The position numbers and the translations under genes are program-made. Below, piece after piece: positions 52,942 to 62,691 of a stretch of DNA of 64,000 bases. Positions within the stretch are counted from its first letter, which is position 1. Every line of letters starts with the position of its first letter. The notes beneath the pieces are model-generated. The model saw only the letters and a program-made list of their open reading frames with translations. It had not been told where the DNA came from and did not search any database. Location: NCBI RefSeq assembly GCF_003014675.1, contig NZ_PYAU01000001.1, positions 930,001 to 994,000 of the forward strand, written 5' to 3'. This DNA comes from Labedella gwakjiensis (GTDB taxonomy: Bacteria > Actinomycetota > Actinomycetes > Actinomycetales > Microbacteriaceae).

Positions 52942-54459
52942 ATGCCCACCCCTCTCACGACCTCGTTCGACGGCCTGGAGATCTGGTTCCTCACCGGAAG
53001 CCAGGGACTCTACGGCGAGGACACTCTCCGCCAGGTGGCCGAGCAGTCGCAGCAGATCGCGACGACGCTCAGCGACAGCGACATCCCCGTGCGCATCGTG
53101 TGGAAGCCCGTCCTCACGGATTCCGCGTCGATCCGACGCGCCATGCTCGACGCGAACAGCGATGACAAGGTCATCGGCCTCATCGCGTGGATGCACACGT
53201 TCAGCCCCGCGAAGATGTGGATCGCCGGCCTCGACGCGCTGCGCAAGCCGCTCCTCCACCTGCACACGCAGGCGAACGTCGAGCTGCCGTACGCGGACAT
53301 CGACTTCGACTTCATGAACCTCAACCAGGCAGCGCACGGCGATCGCGAGTTCGGCTACATCCAGACGCGTCTCGGCGTTGCCCGGAAGACCGTCGTGGGG
53401 CACGCCACCAACCCGCGCGTGACCGCCTCCATCGCGATCTGGAGCCGCGCGGCCGCCGGCTGGCACGCGTCGCAGAACCTCAAGCTCGCGCGCTTCGGCG
53501 ACAACATGCGCTACGTCGCCGTGACCGAGGGCGACAAGACCGAGGCGGAGCACCGCTTCGGCGTGCAGGTGAACACGTGGTCCGTCAACGAGCTCGCGGA
53601 GGCCGTCGACTCGGCCACCGACGAGGCGATCGACACCCTCGTCGCCGAGTACGAGGAACTCTACGACGTCGTGCCCGAGCTGCGTCGCGGCGGCGAGCGC
53701 CACCAGTCGCTGCGCGACGGCGCGGCGATCGAGATCGGCCTGCGGAGCTTCCTCGAGGAGGGCGGATTCTCGGCCTTCACGACGAGCTTCGAGGACCTCG
53801 GCACGCTCAAGCAGCTGCCGGGTCTCGCGGTGCAGCGCCTCATGGCCGAGGGATACGGCTTCGGCGCGGAGGGCGACTGGAAGACGGCCGTGCTCGTGCG
53901 TGTCGCGAACGTCATGGGCGCCGGCCTCCCCGGTGGCGCGAGCCTCATGGAGGACTACACGTACGACCTCGTCGACGGTGCGGAGACGATCCTCGGCGCG
54001 CACATGCTCGAGGTGAGCCCGTCGCTCACGACCGCGAAGCCGACCCTCGAGTTGCACCCGCTCGGCATCGGCGGCAAGGAGGACCCGGTCCGCCTGGTCT
54101 TCACGGCCGACCCCGGCACCGCCGTGGTCGTGGCCCTGTCCGACGTGCGTGACCGCTTCCGCCTCACGGCGAACGTCGTCGACGTGGTCGAGCCGCGCGC
54201 CCCCCTGCCGAACCTGCCCGTCGGCCGCGCCGTGTGGACCCCGCGTCCCGACTTCGCGACGTCGGCGGCCGCGTGGCTCACGGCCGGTGCCGCCCACCAC
54301 ACCGTGATGTCGACGGCCGTCGGCATCGAGGCGTTCGAGGACTTCGCACGAATCGCCGGGGTGGAGCTCCTCATCATCGACGAGGACACGACGCTCCGTG
54401 CGTTCGAGCAGGAGGTCCGCTGGAACGCGGTGTACCACCGCCTGGCCGACGGCATCTGA
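52942..54459 (+). CDS. araA: L-arabinose isomerase
   Basis: A 505-residue isomerase that converts L-arabinose to L-ribulose. It begins with [17 protein letters not shown] and contains [43 protein letters not shown] and the metal-binding histidine in LEVSPSL and HPLGIGG. Length is the family norm. It is the last gene of araD-kinase-araA, 26 bp after the kinase, and followed by a strong terminator. Confidence 0.97.
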   Translation: MPTPLTTSFDGLEIWFLTGSQGLYGEDTLRQVAEQSQQIATTLSDSDIPVRIVWKPVLTDSASIRRAMLDANSDDKVIGLIAWMHTFSPAKMWIAGLDALRKPLLHLHTQANVELPYADIDFDFMNLNQAAHGDREFGYIQTRLGVARKTVVGHATNPRVTASIAIWSRAAAGWHASQNLKLARFGDNMRYVAVTEGDKTEAEHRFGVQVNTWSVNELAEAVDSATDEAIDTLVAEYEELYDVVPELRRGGERHQSLRDGAAIEIGLRSFLEEGGFSAFTTSFEDLGTLKQLPGLAVQRLMAEGYGFGAEGDWKTAVLVRVANVMGAGLPGGASLMEDYTYDLVDGAETILGAHMLEVSPSLTTAKPTLELHPLGIGGKEDPVRLVFTADPGTAVVVALSDVRDRFRLTANVVDVVEPRAPLPNLPVGRAVWTPRPDFATSAAAWLTAGAAHHTVMSTAVGIEAFEDFARIAGVELLIIDEDTTLRAFEQEVRWNAVYHRLADGI

Positions 54460-54533
54460 TCCGGCGAGCGGCGCGGGCGGCGCGACCACCCGCCCGTTCC
54501 GTCGCGCGCTGATCCACCGAGCGCTGCAGATCA

Positions 54534-54567
54534 GCCGACCGCTCCTCGAATTCGAGGAGCGGTCGGC
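54534..54567. terminator. Bidirectional terminator after araA
   Basis: A 34-bp perfect palindrome: GCCGACCGCTCCTCGAA (54534-54550) meets its complement (54551-54567) with only the AATT centre as loop. It lies 75 bp past araA and 32 bp past the convergent membrane-protein gene. Confidence 0.88.
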
Positions 54568-54598
54568 GACATGGGCCGGGACGGAGGACACGTCCGGG

Positions 54599-55165
54599 TC
54601 AGTGGACGGCGTTGACGACGCTCGAGATGAGGACGGTCAGGAGCGTGGTCCAGGCGACGATCGCGACGCCCTGCCAGAGGAGGATGCGCGCCTTGTCGAC
54701 GCCGGCGGCGGCGAGCATCGTCGCGGTGAAGTGGGTCGGGAGCAGCAGCGGACCGAGCAGGCTCACGCCGGGAACTCCGTAGCGTTCGAACGCGCGCTGG
54801 AACTTCGCCTTGCGGGGCGTCGTCTCCTCGACGGGCATGACCGCGTCGGTCGGGTCCACGGGGCTGCCCGCACCGTCGCCGCCTCCGACGACCACGGACT
54901 CCCGCGCCTTGAGCTGCGCACGGCGGCGCGAGACGACGGCATCACGCGCCCCCGCTCCGAGCAGCACGAGGAGCGCGACACACACGAAGTTGCCCACGAT
55001 GCCGGCGATCGCCGCCACGACGGGGTGGATCCCGCCGATGATGCCGATCGAGGCCGCACCCTCGCCCTCGATAAAGGGGACGGCTCCGGCGAGCGCCACG
55101 ATGAGCGGCTGGAGGAACTCCGGGACCTGCGCGACGAGATCCTGGAAGGTGTCGATGAGGTTCAT
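54599..55165 (-). CDS. Putative small multidrug export family membrane protein
   Basis: A 188-residue membrane protein with four or five hydrophobic segments. The conserved start FIEGEGAASIGIIGGIHPVVAAIAG and the later FERYGVPGVSLLGPLLLPTHF match the small multidrug export (PF06695-type) family, whose real substrate is not established. A cytoplasmic loop (about 80-120) is charged. AGGAG precedes ATG 55165. It is divergent from a histidine kinase gene (168-bp gap with a palindrome), so it could be a target of that system. Confidence 0.8.
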   Translation of the reverse strand: MNLIDTFQDLVAQVPEFLQPLIVALAGAVPFIEGEGAASIGIIGGIHPVVAAIAGIVGNFVCVALLVLLGAGARDAVVSRRRAQLKARESVVVGGGDGAGSPVDPTDAVMPVEETTPRKAKFQRAFERYGVPGVSLLGPLLLPTHFTATMLAAAGVDKARILLWQGVAIVAWTTLLTVLISSVVNAVH

Positions 55166-55301
55166 GATGAGCTCCTGTCGAGGCGGTGATCCGGGCGGGA
55201 CCTGAGCGATCCCTCGGTGATGACACCAGTCCATCGCGGACGACCGCGGCGCAGAAGTGCCGCCGCGTCACCGGTTCCCGAGCGCATCGCACGACCGATC
55301 C

Positions 55302-55317
55302 GTGACTTTTGTCACGT
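55302..55317. promoter_or_regulatory. Palindrome upstream of the second two-component system
   Basis: CGTGAC-TTTT-GTCACG is a perfect 6-bp dyad 16 bp before the histidine kinase GTG. TAGGAT (55322-55327) next to it is a likely -10 box, so a protein bound here would affect that promoter. Confidence 0.55.
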
Positions 55318-55332
55318 CCATAGGATGAGCGG

Positions 55333-56610
55333 GTGACACCTTCCCCCGCGCCCTCGCACGACGCAACGGCCGACGCCGACGCGGATGCCGACGCGAACGC
55401 CCGTGCCGCCGTCCGGCTCTCGCGGGGCGTCACGGCGACCTGGTGGTACACGCTCAGCGGGATCGTCTTCTTCGAGGTCATGCTCGTGTTCGTCTGGGCG
55501 ACTGCGCTCCTCGACCGTGGCGACGGCTTCGGGCCGGCGCTCACCGTCTTCCTCGGAGGACTCGTGTGGGCGGGTGCCACGGTTCCGCTCCTCCTCGACT
55601 ACCGCAACACAGCCGAGCTGACGGCCGCGGCACGGAGGCGACGCGCCATCGCGCCCCTCGCGGTGTCCGTGGTCTACGGTGTCGTCGCCTTCGTGGTCAG
55701 CGGGGTGTGGACGTTCGGTGTCGTCCCGCTCCTGGCTGCGATCGTGCTGCTGACCTGGCCGACCGGCGTGCGTCGTCGCGTCACGATCGGCGTCGTCGTC
55801 GTGGTCGCGGCCCTCTGGTTCGTCGACACCCGCTCTACCCTGCAGGCGGACAGCGTGTCGAGTCTGTGGCTCATCGGCTTCTTCTCGATCATGCTGCCAC
55901 TGATGTCGGTCGTCTCCGTGTGGTGGTGGGACGTGCTCGACACGATGAACCGCGCGCGGGCATCCGAGGGACGGCTCGCCGCCACGCAGGAGCGGCTCCG
56001 CGTCGCGACGGACGTGCACGACCTGCAGGGCCACCACCTTCAGGTGATCGCGCTGCAGCTCGAGCTCGCCGAGCGACTGCTCGACGCCGACCCGGCCGCC
56101 GCCCTCGAGCAGCTGCGGGCCGCGCGGGTGAGTGTGGACGAGGCGCGACAGGGCACGCGCGACCTCGCGACCCGCTTCCGGTCGGCATCGCTGAGCGTGG
56201 AGCTCGCGAACGCCGTCGACCTCCTGCGCGCGGCCGGAACCCTCACCGAGCGGACCGCCGACCCCGACGTCGACAGTGCGCCCGGCGACGTGTTCGGTCC
56301 GGTGATCCGGGAGACCACGACGAACGCCCTCCGCCACGGCGGGGGTGCGTGGGCGCGGCTCTCGCTCACCCGCACGGGCGGGTCGTGGCGCTTCGAGATC
56401 GCGAACGACGTGGCCGCCGAGCGCTCGGTCGATGGCGAGGCGGGCGACGACGCGGGTGGCGGCTCGGGGCTCGACGGGATCGCGCGACGCGCGGCGGACG
56501 CGGGCGGCGCGCTCGAGGTGCGGCCCGAGCGGCAGTCGTTCACGGTGATCGTCACGGTGCCCGCAACGACGCCCTCCGCAACGCCCTCCGCAACGGAGGC
56601 AGTGCGATGA
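55333..56610 (+). CDS. Two-component sensor histidine kinase (DesK type)
   Basis: A 425-residue membrane sensor kinase, GTG start 55333. After a short Asp-Ala repeat (ADADADADANA) come about six membrane segments (about 37-205), the phospho-acceptor VATDVHDLQGHHLQVIAL, and an HATPase domain with ETTTNALRHGGG and GSGLDGIARRAADA. DesK-type kinases sense membrane state in Bacillus; the signal here is unknown. The GTG is only 5 bp after a -10-like TAGGAT, fitting a leaderless message. It overlaps the response regulator gene (ATGA). Confidence 0.92.
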   Translation: MTPSPAPSHDATADADADADANARAAVRLSRGVTATWWYTLSGIVFFEVMLVFVWATALLDRGDGFGPALTVFLGGLVWAGATVPLLLDYRNTAELTAAARRRRAIAPLAVSVVYGVVAFVVSGVWTFGVVPLLAAIVLLTWPTGVRRRVTIGVVVVVAALWFVDTRSTLQADSVSSLWLIGFFSIMLPLMSVVSVWWWDVLDTMNRARASEGRLAATQERLRVATDVHDLQGHHLQVIALQLELAERLLDADPAAALEQLRAARVSVDEARQGTRDLATRFRSASLSVELANAVDLLRAAGTLTERTADPDVDSAPGDVFGPVIRETTTNALRHGGGAWARLSLTRTGGSWRFEIANDVAAERSVDGEAGDDAGGGSGLDGIARRAADAGGALEVRPERQSFTVIVTVPATTPSATPSATEAVR

Positions 56611-57209
56611 TCCGTGTCCTGATCGCCGACGACGAGGGGATGATCCGCTCGGCCCTCGCCGCGCTCCTGCGTCTTGAGTCCGACATCGATGTGGTGGCCG
56701 AGTGCGCCGACGGCGAGCAGGCGGTGGCCGCGGCCCTCCGGCTCGAACCCGACGTATGCCTGCTCGACCTCGAGATGCCCGGCCTCGACGGCGTGGAGGT
56801 GGCCGAGCGGGTGACGCGCGCCGTCGCCACCCGCTGCATCGTCATCACCCGGCACGCGCGTCCCGGCGTGCTGCGGCGCGCCCTCGCGTCGGGCGTCTCG
56901 GGGTTCCTGCCGAAGTCGCGCGGAGCCGACGAGGTGGCCGCCGTGATCCGGCGCATCCACGCCGGCGAGCGCTACATCGACTCGGAGGTCGCCGCCGATG
57001 CACTGCGCGACGAGCGCTCTCCCCTCACCGACCGGGAGCTCGACATCCTGCGCGCCGGCCGCCGCGGCGAGACCACGGGACAGATCGCGCGCAGCCTGTC
57101 GCTCGCTCCGGGGACGGTGCGGAACCACGTGTCCGCGATCCTCGCCAAGCTCGCCGTGTCGACGCGCCAGCAGGCGGTCATCATGGCGGAGGAGGCCGGC
57201 TGGATCTGA
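56607..57209 (+). CDS. DesR-type response regulator
   Basis: A 200-residue NarL-family regulator. Receiver: DDE at 8-10, D54 in CLLDLEMPG, Lys in FLPKSRGADE. Output: LTDRELDILRAGRRGETTGQIARSL and GTVRNHVSAILAKL. Its start overlaps the kinase stop. It likely controls a nearby transporter, possibly the divergent small multidrug export gene. Confidence 0.94.
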   Translation: MIRVLIADDEGMIRSALAALLRLESDIDVVAECADGEQAVAAALRLEPDVCLLDLEMPGLDGVEVAERVTRAVATRCIVITRHARPGVLRRALASGVSGFLPKSRGADEVAAVIRRIHAGERYIDSEVAADALRDERSPLTDRELDILRAGRRGETTGQIARSLSLAPGTVRNHVSAILAKLAVSTRQQAVIMAEEAGWI

Positions 57210-57322
57210 CGCGGGTGCGCCCCCATGACCCCGCCGTACGACGGGCGACTACTGCGAAAGGATGAGGCCGGTTCCTCCCACAGGGCGATGCCCTCCGTCA
57301 CCGGCTCGACGAGGCTGGATGC

Positions 57323-57478
57323 ATGAGAGAAACCTCGCGGAACACCTCGTCTACCGTCCGCTCGCGCACCACGGACCCCGCCTACAGCGTGCTGACGGTC
57401 ACCGCCGGCACCCTCCTCCTGGCCGGCACCACGTCGACCGTCGCCGTCAGCACCCTGGAGCTCGCGCAGACCCTGTAG
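57323..57478 (+). CDS. Possible 51-residue membrane peptide
   Basis: A short open frame from ATG 57323 to TAG encodes MRETSRNTSSTVRSRTTDPA followed by a hydrophobic stretch VLTVTAGTLLLAGTTSTVAV, one membrane segment. GAGG lies 10 bp before the ATG. It is in the 337-bp space between the response regulator and the next gene. No homologue is recognised, so its reality depends on conservation. Confidence 0.4.
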   Translation: MRETSRNTSSTVRSRTTDPAYSVLTVTAGTLLLAGTTSTVAVSTLELAQTL

Positions 57479-57546
57479 TCGGGGGTGGCGGTTCTCAGCC
57501 ACCACGCGGGAACGCTAGCCATCGCCGGAGGCTTTACGGTGGGGTC

Positions 57547-57819
57547 ATGGCCACGCCTTCCCGCAGGTCCAGACTCTGGGCCATCGTGTTCTTCGTCGCT
57601 CTCGGAGTCGCCTTCATCGCGTACAGCTCGTACCGGTGGGCCACGAGCGATGCGGCCGACCTCGAGAGCTGGTCCACCGGCCGGGGTATTTCCCTGCCGG
57701 GGTGGGGGTGGATCGTCCTGGGGTATGTGTGCGGCCTCGCGCTGCTTGTCTTTGTGGCATGGGCCACGAGGTGGCGCCGCGACCGGCCGTCCATCACGTC
57801 GGAGCGACCGAGGGAGTGA
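57547..57819 (+). CDS. Small two-TM membrane protein
   Basis: A 90-residue protein with membrane segments at about 10-28 (LWAIVFFVALGVAFIAYSSY) and 52-72 (GWIVLGYVCGLALLVFVAWAT) and a charged C terminus. I do not recognise it. Its stop is 10 bp before the next gene, so the two are probably co-transcribed. Confidence 0.65.
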   Translation: MATPSRRSRLWAIVFFVALGVAFIAYSSYRWATSDAADLESWSTGRGISLPGWGWIVLGYVCGLALLVFVAWATRWRRDRPSITSERPRE

Positions 57820-57829
57820 GGTGCCGTCT

Positions 57830-58411
57830 ATGAGACTGACACCGCCACCGGATGGCGCGAGCTGGACCCACGTCGGAGCCCGAGCAGGTTTCGAGGTCGC
57901 CTTCTTCGATGATGTTCGCGACGGCCATCGACTGACCGGCCACACGACCGCGAACGAGTCGCTCGCGCGGTGGTCGGTCGGGTACGACGTGACCGTTGAC
58001 CATTCGTGGACGACGGTCTCGGCGCACGCATCGACCTTGACCGCACAGGGCCGACGGGAGCTGACGCTGACGCGGAGCCCCGAGGGCCGGTGGGACGCGG
58101 ACGGCGAGCCACGACCCGATCTCGACGGATGTCTCGACGTCGACTTCGAGTCGTCTGCCGTCACGAACACCCTCCCGCTCCACCGACTGGAGTTCGTCGA
58201 GGGGGTGGGCATCGACGTGCCCGCGGCCTTCGTCCGGGCCGACGACCTCCGCGTGGAACGCCTCGAGCAGCGCTACACCCTGCTCGACAACTCACCGGAC
58301 TCACTGCTCTTCCACTACGAGTCGTCGACGTTCGCCTTCTCCTGCGAGCTGCGATACGACCGTGCGGGACTCGTCGTCGAGTATCCGGGCATCGCGATCC
58401 GCCAGAGCTAG
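57830..58411 (+). CDS. Putative glycolipid-binding family protein
   Basis: A 193-residue protein matching the pattern of the PF06475 glycolipid-binding family: WTHVGARAGFEVAFF at the start, TTANESLARWSVGYDVTVD, LDGCLDVDFESSAVTNTLPLHRL and SCELRYDRAGLVVEYPGIA at the end. ATG 57830 was chosen; a GTG at 57821 with AGGGAG close by is an alternative. The protein is cytoplasmic by sequence. Actual ligand is unverified. Confidence 0.78.
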   Translation: MRLTPPPDGASWTHVGARAGFEVAFFDDVRDGHRLTGHTTANESLARWSVGYDVTVDHSWTTVSAHASTLTAQGRRELTLTRSPEGRWDADGEPRPDLDGCLDVDFESSAVTNTLPLHRLEFVEGVGIDVPAAFVRADDLRVERLEQRYTLLDNSPDSLLFHYESSTFAFSCELRYDRAGLVVEYPGIAIRQS

Positions 58412-58437
58412 CGGGCCGGTCGGTGAGCCGTCGAACG

Positions 58438-59075
58438 TCAGCGAGCAGACCCGTTCGACCCGTGTCGGCCCGCCCAACCCCGTGCCCGCAGCTCGTCGAC
58501 GATACGAGTGGCGTTGGCGGACGGAGACTCCTGCGTCGTGTCGACGGAGACGACCTCGGTCACGGGCGGTCGGTACAGGGTCGTGTTCAGCGTGTACCCG
58601 CGATATCCCTCCGGGTCGGCTCCCTTCCGCAGCGCCACGCGATCGGGGTGTCGATCCGGCTCACCTGGATGTCGATGTCGCACGTCAGCATGACGGCCAG
58701 GAACGGCGACCCCCGTCGCGTCGCGAGCGCGCGGATGGCCTCATACCGCGCGGCACCCTGGGGGCCGTCATCCAGGACGTTCGTGAAGACGAAGCTCTCG
58801 GTCGCGGGCGCGAGGTCCTCGATCGCTCGCATGACCGTGGCCCTGATGGGGGCAACGTAGTCCCAGACCCCCGCCGGCAGCGGTTCGATCCCGTCCCACT
58901 GGAACAGCTCCAGGACGGGCCGATTGATGAGGGCGTTGTCGACCAGCACACCGCCGAGCTGGCGCGCCACCTCCGCGCCGACGGTGCGTTTGCCCATGCC
59001 GGGATAACCCAGCATCAGCACGACACAGCCGGCGTCGCCGGTCGGTGCGCTCGCTGAGTCAGGGGAGGTCTCCAT
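58438..59075 (-). pseudogene. Frameshifted P-loop kinase/AAA family gene
   Basis: A P-loop protein of about 212 residues split by one frameshift. The first part (from ATG 59075) has Walker A in LGYPGMGKRTVGAEVA and continues to VMLTCDIDIQVSRIDTP; then the frame runs out into WRCGREPTRR and a stop. In the -1/+2 frame from about 58648 the sequence PDRVALRKGADPEGYRGYTL...TRIVDELRARGWAG continues to 58438 in typical fashion for this family. Insertion of a single G in the CCCCGATC run near 58641-58648 would restore the whole protein. Either a true recent pseudogene or a sequencing error. Confidence 0.82.
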
Positions 59076-59107
59076 CGACGAAGTCTAGGAGCGACGTGGC
59101 CGGGGCT

Positions 59108-59599
59108 CTATGCACCCGGCCGGCCTTCCCCGTGGTGGAGGGCTCGCACGATGTCGAGTTGACCCGTGTTCCACGCGAGCTCGCTGAGGACGTGCGTGTA
59201 GATGCTCATGATCGTGCGCCTGCCGCGTCCCGAGACGACGTCGTCGAGATCGAGACCGGCCAGGTTCTGGCGCGAGTGGGCGTGGATCTGGCGACAGTGC
59301 TCCGTGACGGAAGCGATGGTGTCGGTCTTGCGTGTCTTCCAGGAGTTCGCCGTCGCCCGGGGCAGGCCGAGATCCGAGAGCGGACGGCCGGTGATCGCCT
59401 CGCCGAACCAGACTCCCTCGACGTAGGCGGTGTGGCGCACGATGCCGAGCAACGACGGCCGACCGTCGACGACGGTGGCACGGGCCCGGTCATCGGAGAG
59501 GCCGTCGAGGCTGCGCAGGATGAGGTCGCGGTACTGCTCGATCCGCGCGTCGAGATCGCCCCGCGTGGTGACGCCCGAGTCGGCGTGCTGATGGCGCAT
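59108..59599 (-). CDS. DinB-like (DUF664-type) protein
   Basis: A 163-residue protein of the DinB/YfiT-like four-helix metal-binding superfamily. Features are LDARIEQYRDLILRSLDGL, LLGIVRHTAYVEGVWFGEAI with the first His, and VLSELAWNTGQLDIVRALHHG at the end. It is the first gene downstream of the ABC-F gene on the same strand (103-bp gap). These proteins are often thiol transferases or of unknown role. Confidence 0.85.
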   Translation of the reverse strand: MRHQHADSGVTTRGDLDARIEQYRDLILRSLDGLSDDRARATVVDGRPSLLGIVRHTAYVEGVWFGEAITGRPLSDLGLPRATANSWKTRKTDTIASVTEHCRQIHAHSRQNLAGLDLDDVVSGRGRRTIMSIYTHVLSELAWNTGQLDIVRALHHGEGRPGA

Positions 59600-59702
59600 C
59601 GAGGGCCTTTCGTTCGGTGATGTCGTCGTCGTGGCTCGATCGTCGCGCGATCCCTCCGGATGAGCAAACATCGTTGCCAGATCTGCAAAGAGGGGCTCCC
59701 GC

Positions 59703-61358
59703 TCACGCCCGCGCGTCGCCCTCGGTCTGCACGCCGAGGCGCATCGCCGGCCAGTCGCCGACGTCGCGAAGGAGCTGGCGGTCATGGGTGGAGAGCACCA
59801 CGGCCGCTTGCGTCGCGCCGAGGGCGTCGGTGAGTTCGTCGACGAGCGCGATCGAGAGGTGGTTGGTCGGTTCGTCCAGGAGCAAGACGTGCGGTCTTGT
59901 CGCGAGGACCAGCGCCAGGTCGAGGCGGCGTTGCTGCCCCATCGACAGCTCACCGATGCGCTTGCTCGCCTCGCGGGCGCGTAAGAGACCGAGCTGTGAG
60001 AGCCCGATCGCGTCCGACGCGGGAAGCGTTCCAGCCGTGACGAGCGCATCGATGTGGGCGGCGTACACCTCACTGGCCCGGCGGTGCAGCGGAAGCTCGG
60101 TCTCCTGACGCAGGAACCCGAGGCGCGCACTCTGCATCAGTCGAACCGAGCCGCTGTCGGGGTGCAGCTCGCCCGCGATCACACCGAGCAGCGTCGATTT
60201 GCCGGCGCCGTTCGGACCTGTCACGACGAGTCGACCGCGGTGCGAGAGCGAGAACGACACGGCCCCCGTCAGTCGGCCGGCCACACTCACGCGCTCAGCG
60301 CTCAGCAGCGCAGCGCCGGTTCGCGTCGGCAGATCGGGGAACCGGAACTGCAGGGGCGGCTCCGGCACGGTCACGGCGTGCGCTTCGAGGTGTTCCTGCC
60401 GGCGATGGACACTCTGCACGAGCCCGCCCGCGCGGGTCGCGCGGCCGTGCTTGTTGGATCCTTTCTCGGGCCGCCAACCGGACACGAGGCGGTTCTGCGC
60501 CGAGCTGAGACTGTCCTGCAGGCGGGCGTGCTCTGCCCGCTGGCGTTCGTACTCCTGCTCCCACCGCTCGCGTTCGGCCCGGCGGCCCTCGCGATAACCC
60601 GCGTATCCGTTGCCGTAGACCCGCACGCGATCGTCCGGCGTGGGGTCGAGGTCGACGATCGTCTCCGCCACGTCCGTGAGAAGCGCTCGATCGTGCGTGA
60701 CGACGACGACCCCGCCGACGCGGGAGCGGAGCTGTGTGCTGAGGAACTCGAGACCGGAGCGGTCGAGGTGGTTCGTCGGTTCGTCGAGCAGCAGGAAGTC
60801 GTCGTCGGCGCCGAGCAGGCACGCCAGGCGCACGCGATACCGCTGACCCACCGAGAGGTCGCCGAGCGGCCGGCCCGGGTCGGTCTCCGCGTCGAGGGCT
60901 TCGAGCGCGATCTGCACCCGCCGCTCGGCGTCCCACGCGTCGAGAAGCTCCGCGCGCTCCAATGCGGCCGCGTAGCTCTCGTCGGCGCCGGACGTTCCGG
61001 CCGAGAGAGCCTCGGCCGCCGCGTCGAGGGAGGCGAGGGCTGCGAGTGGTTCGGCGATCGCTTCCGCGACGGCCTGACCGACGGTCCGGTCGTCGCTCGC
61101 GGACATCTCCTGTTCCGCGACACCGAGCGTTCCGGTGCGCTGGACGGTGCCGGTATCGGGAATCAGCGCGCCACCGAGCACGTGGAGCAGCGTGGACTTG
61201 CCGCGCCCGTTCTCGCCGACGATCGCCACGCGCGATGCGGGCGTCACGGCGAGATCGACGTGGTTCAGGACGGGGGTGGCTCCGCGCATCACGGAAACGT
61301 CGGCGGCGATGAGCTGGGCGCGCTGGCGCGCCGGAAGAGGGGTGGTGGGGGTGTGCAT
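59703..61358 (-). CDS. ABC-F family ATPase, possible antibiotic resistance protein
   Basis: A 551-residue cytoplasmic protein with two ABC ATPase domains and no membrane segment. Walker [11 protein letters not shown] (residues 47-56) and [10 protein letters not shown]; signatures LSVGQ and LSMGQ; Walker [12 protein letters not shown] and [11 protein letters not shown]. The linker (about 240-330) is a long charged helix pair ([20 protein letters not shown]) as in ribosome-bound ABC-F proteins. These include EttA-like factors and resistance proteins that release drugs from the ribosome. GAAGGA precedes the ATG, and a 12-codon ORF lies upstream. Whether it protects against an antibiotic must be tested. 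Confidence 0.9.
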   Translation of the reverse strand: MHTPTTPLPARQRAQLIAADVSVMRGATPVLNHVDLAVTPASRVAIVGENGRGKSTLLHVLGGALIPDTGTVQRTGTLGVAEQEMSASDDRTVGQAVAEAIAEPLAALASLDAAAEALSAGTSGADESYAAALERAELLDAWDAERRVQIALEALDAETDPGRPLGDLSVGQRYRVRLACLLGADDDFLLLDEPTNHLDRSGLEFLSTQLRSRVGGVVVVTHDRALLTDVAETIVDLDPTPDDRVRVYGNGYAGYREGRRAERERWEQEYERQRAEHARLQDSLSSAQNRLVSGWRPEKGSNKHGRATRAGGLVQSVHRRQEHLEAHAVTVPEPPLQFRFPDLPTRTGAALLSAERVSVAGRLTGAVSFSLSHRGRLVVTGPNGAGKSTLLGVIAGELHPDSGSVRLMQSARLGFLRQETELPLHRRASEVYAAHIDALVTAGTLPASDAIGLSQLGLLRAREASKRIGELSMGQQRRLDLALVLATRPHVLLLDEPTNHLSIALVDELTDALGATQAAVVLSTHDRQLLRDVGDWPAMRLGVQTEGDARA

Positions 61359-61387
61359 TCGAATCCTTCGAGACGACGCACCGACGA

Positions 61388-61437
61388 CCCCGCGAGAGCG
61401 GGGAAGGGCGCGCAGATGACGGCGACCCTGAGGGGTC
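61388..61437 (-). promoter_or_regulatory. Two short hairpins in the leader of the ABC-F gene
   Basis: CCCCGC-GAGA-GCGGGG (61388-61403) and GACCC-TGAG-GGGTC (61424-61437) lie 30-79 bp upstream of the ABC-F start, within the leader downstream of the small ORF. Neither has a U-tract. Confidence 0.5.
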
Positions 61438-61488
61438 GGGAACGAGCGGCCGCCGCAGGCTCGGATTACTCAACGAGCGCGGTGGGCC

Positions 61489-61527
61489 TTACTCGGCCGT
61501 CAAAGGAACAACAAGAACTGCACGCAT
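61489..61527 (-). CDS. Possible 12-codon leader peptide of the ABC-F gene
   Basis: A short open frame ATG to TAA encodes MRAVLVVPLTAE, 131 bp upstream of the ABC-F start and followed by two hairpins. A Val/Leu-rich short peptide with these features is like ribosome-arrest leaders of resistance genes. There is no strong ribosome site and no promoter is clearly assigned. Confidence 0.4.
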   Translation of the reverse strand: MRAVLVVPLTAE

Positions 61528-61635
61528 CGATCGTACGGCGCGGTCCGCGCCGTCCGCAATCGTTCGGCTGCGGAGGCCTCCCGAGTCGTCACGCCGAGGA
61601 TCGACGTGGTCGGGGCCGACGAACGGAGCCGACGG

Positions 61636-62691
61636 TCACACGGGATAGGCGACCGCGTCCTCGGCGGAGAAGGCGAAGCGGGCGACGGCTCCCGGCTGCA
61701 GGTCGAGGTCGGCGGCCTCCGCCGGCGTCACGTCGGCGGCGATCCGGCCCGCCCGGATGCGGACGACGTCTCCCCGTGGCTCGACGTCCGACACGGTTGC
61801 CGTGATCGTGTTGTCGTGGCGCCCAGGGATAGTCGGTGCGAGCACGCGCACCGCGGACGGGCGCACCGCGAGCGCGGCCGCGGCCCCCGGTTCGAGCCCC
61901 TGCGCGGATCGGGCGACGAGCCGCTGTCCGTCGTCGAGCTCGATCGTGCCTCCGGAGACGGCCGTCCCCATGAGCAGATTGAGACCCGCGAGGCCGGCGG
62001 CGAACGGCGTCGCGGGGCGGTCGAGCACGGCGCGCGTGGGTCCCGCGTCGACGACACGTCCCGCCTCGAGCACGACGACCCGGTCGGCGAGTGTGTACGC
62101 GTCGAGCACGTCGTGGGTCACGATGATCGCGGTCCGGTCGCGCAGCACCTCGCGCAGCATGCGCCGGATCGCGGGCGCGACCGACACATCGAGCGCGGCC
62201 ATCGGCTCGTCGAGCAGCAACAGCTCCGGTTCGGTCGCGAGGGCGCGCGCCACCGCGACGCGCTGCGCCTGGCCCCCGGACAATTCGGCGGGGCGTCGCT
62301 CCGCGAGCTCGGAGGCGTCCACCCGCTCGAGCCAGGCAACGGCCCGGTTCCGCGCATCGGCTCGGGACGACCCGGTGCTCCGCGGTCCGAACGCCACGTT
62401 CTCGCGCACCGACAGATGGGGGAAGAGGAGCGCATCCTGCGCGAGCATCGAGACGCCGCGCTTCCACGCGGGCAGGGCGACGCGGCGGCGACCGGGCTCT
62501 GTGTCGAACAAGACGCGGCCGCCGAGCGTCGCGCGCCCGCGGTCCGGCGAGAGGAGGCCGGCGGTGAGGTTCAGGAGTGTCGACTTGCCCGCACCGTTCG
62601 GTCCGAGGATCGCGACGGTCTCGCCGTCCGCGACGGTGATCTCGGCCTCGAATCCGCGAGCGCCCACAGCTGCCTTGAGCCCGAAGGTCAT
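61636..62691 (-). CDS. modC: Molybdate ABC transporter ATPase
   Basis: A 351-residue ATPase. Walker [18 protein letters not shown], signature [15 protein letters not shown], Walker [17 protein letters not shown]-loop VTHDVLDAY. Residues about 285-351 form a TOBE-like substrate-regulated domain ([12 protein letters not shown]). ATG 62691 overlaps the modB stop (ATGA). The modB-modA neighbours make molybdate or tungstate the likely substrate. Confidence 0.9.
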   Translation of the reverse strand: MTFGLKAAVGARGFEAEITVADGETVAILGPNGAGKSTLLNLTAGLLSPDRGRATLGGRVLFDTEPGRRRVALPAWKRGVSMLAQDALLFPHLSVRENVAFGPRSTGSSRADARNRAVAWLERVDASELAERRPAELSGGQAQRVAVARALATEPELLLLDEPMAALDVSVAPAIRRMLREVLRDRTAIIVTHDVLDAYTLADRVVVLEAGRVVDAGPTRAVLDRPATPFAAGLAGLNLLMGTAVSGGTIELDDGQRLVARSAQGLEPGAAAALAVRPSAVRVLAPTIPGRHDNTITATVSDVEPRGDVVRIRAGRIAADVTPAEAADLDLQPGAVARFAFSAEDAVAYPV

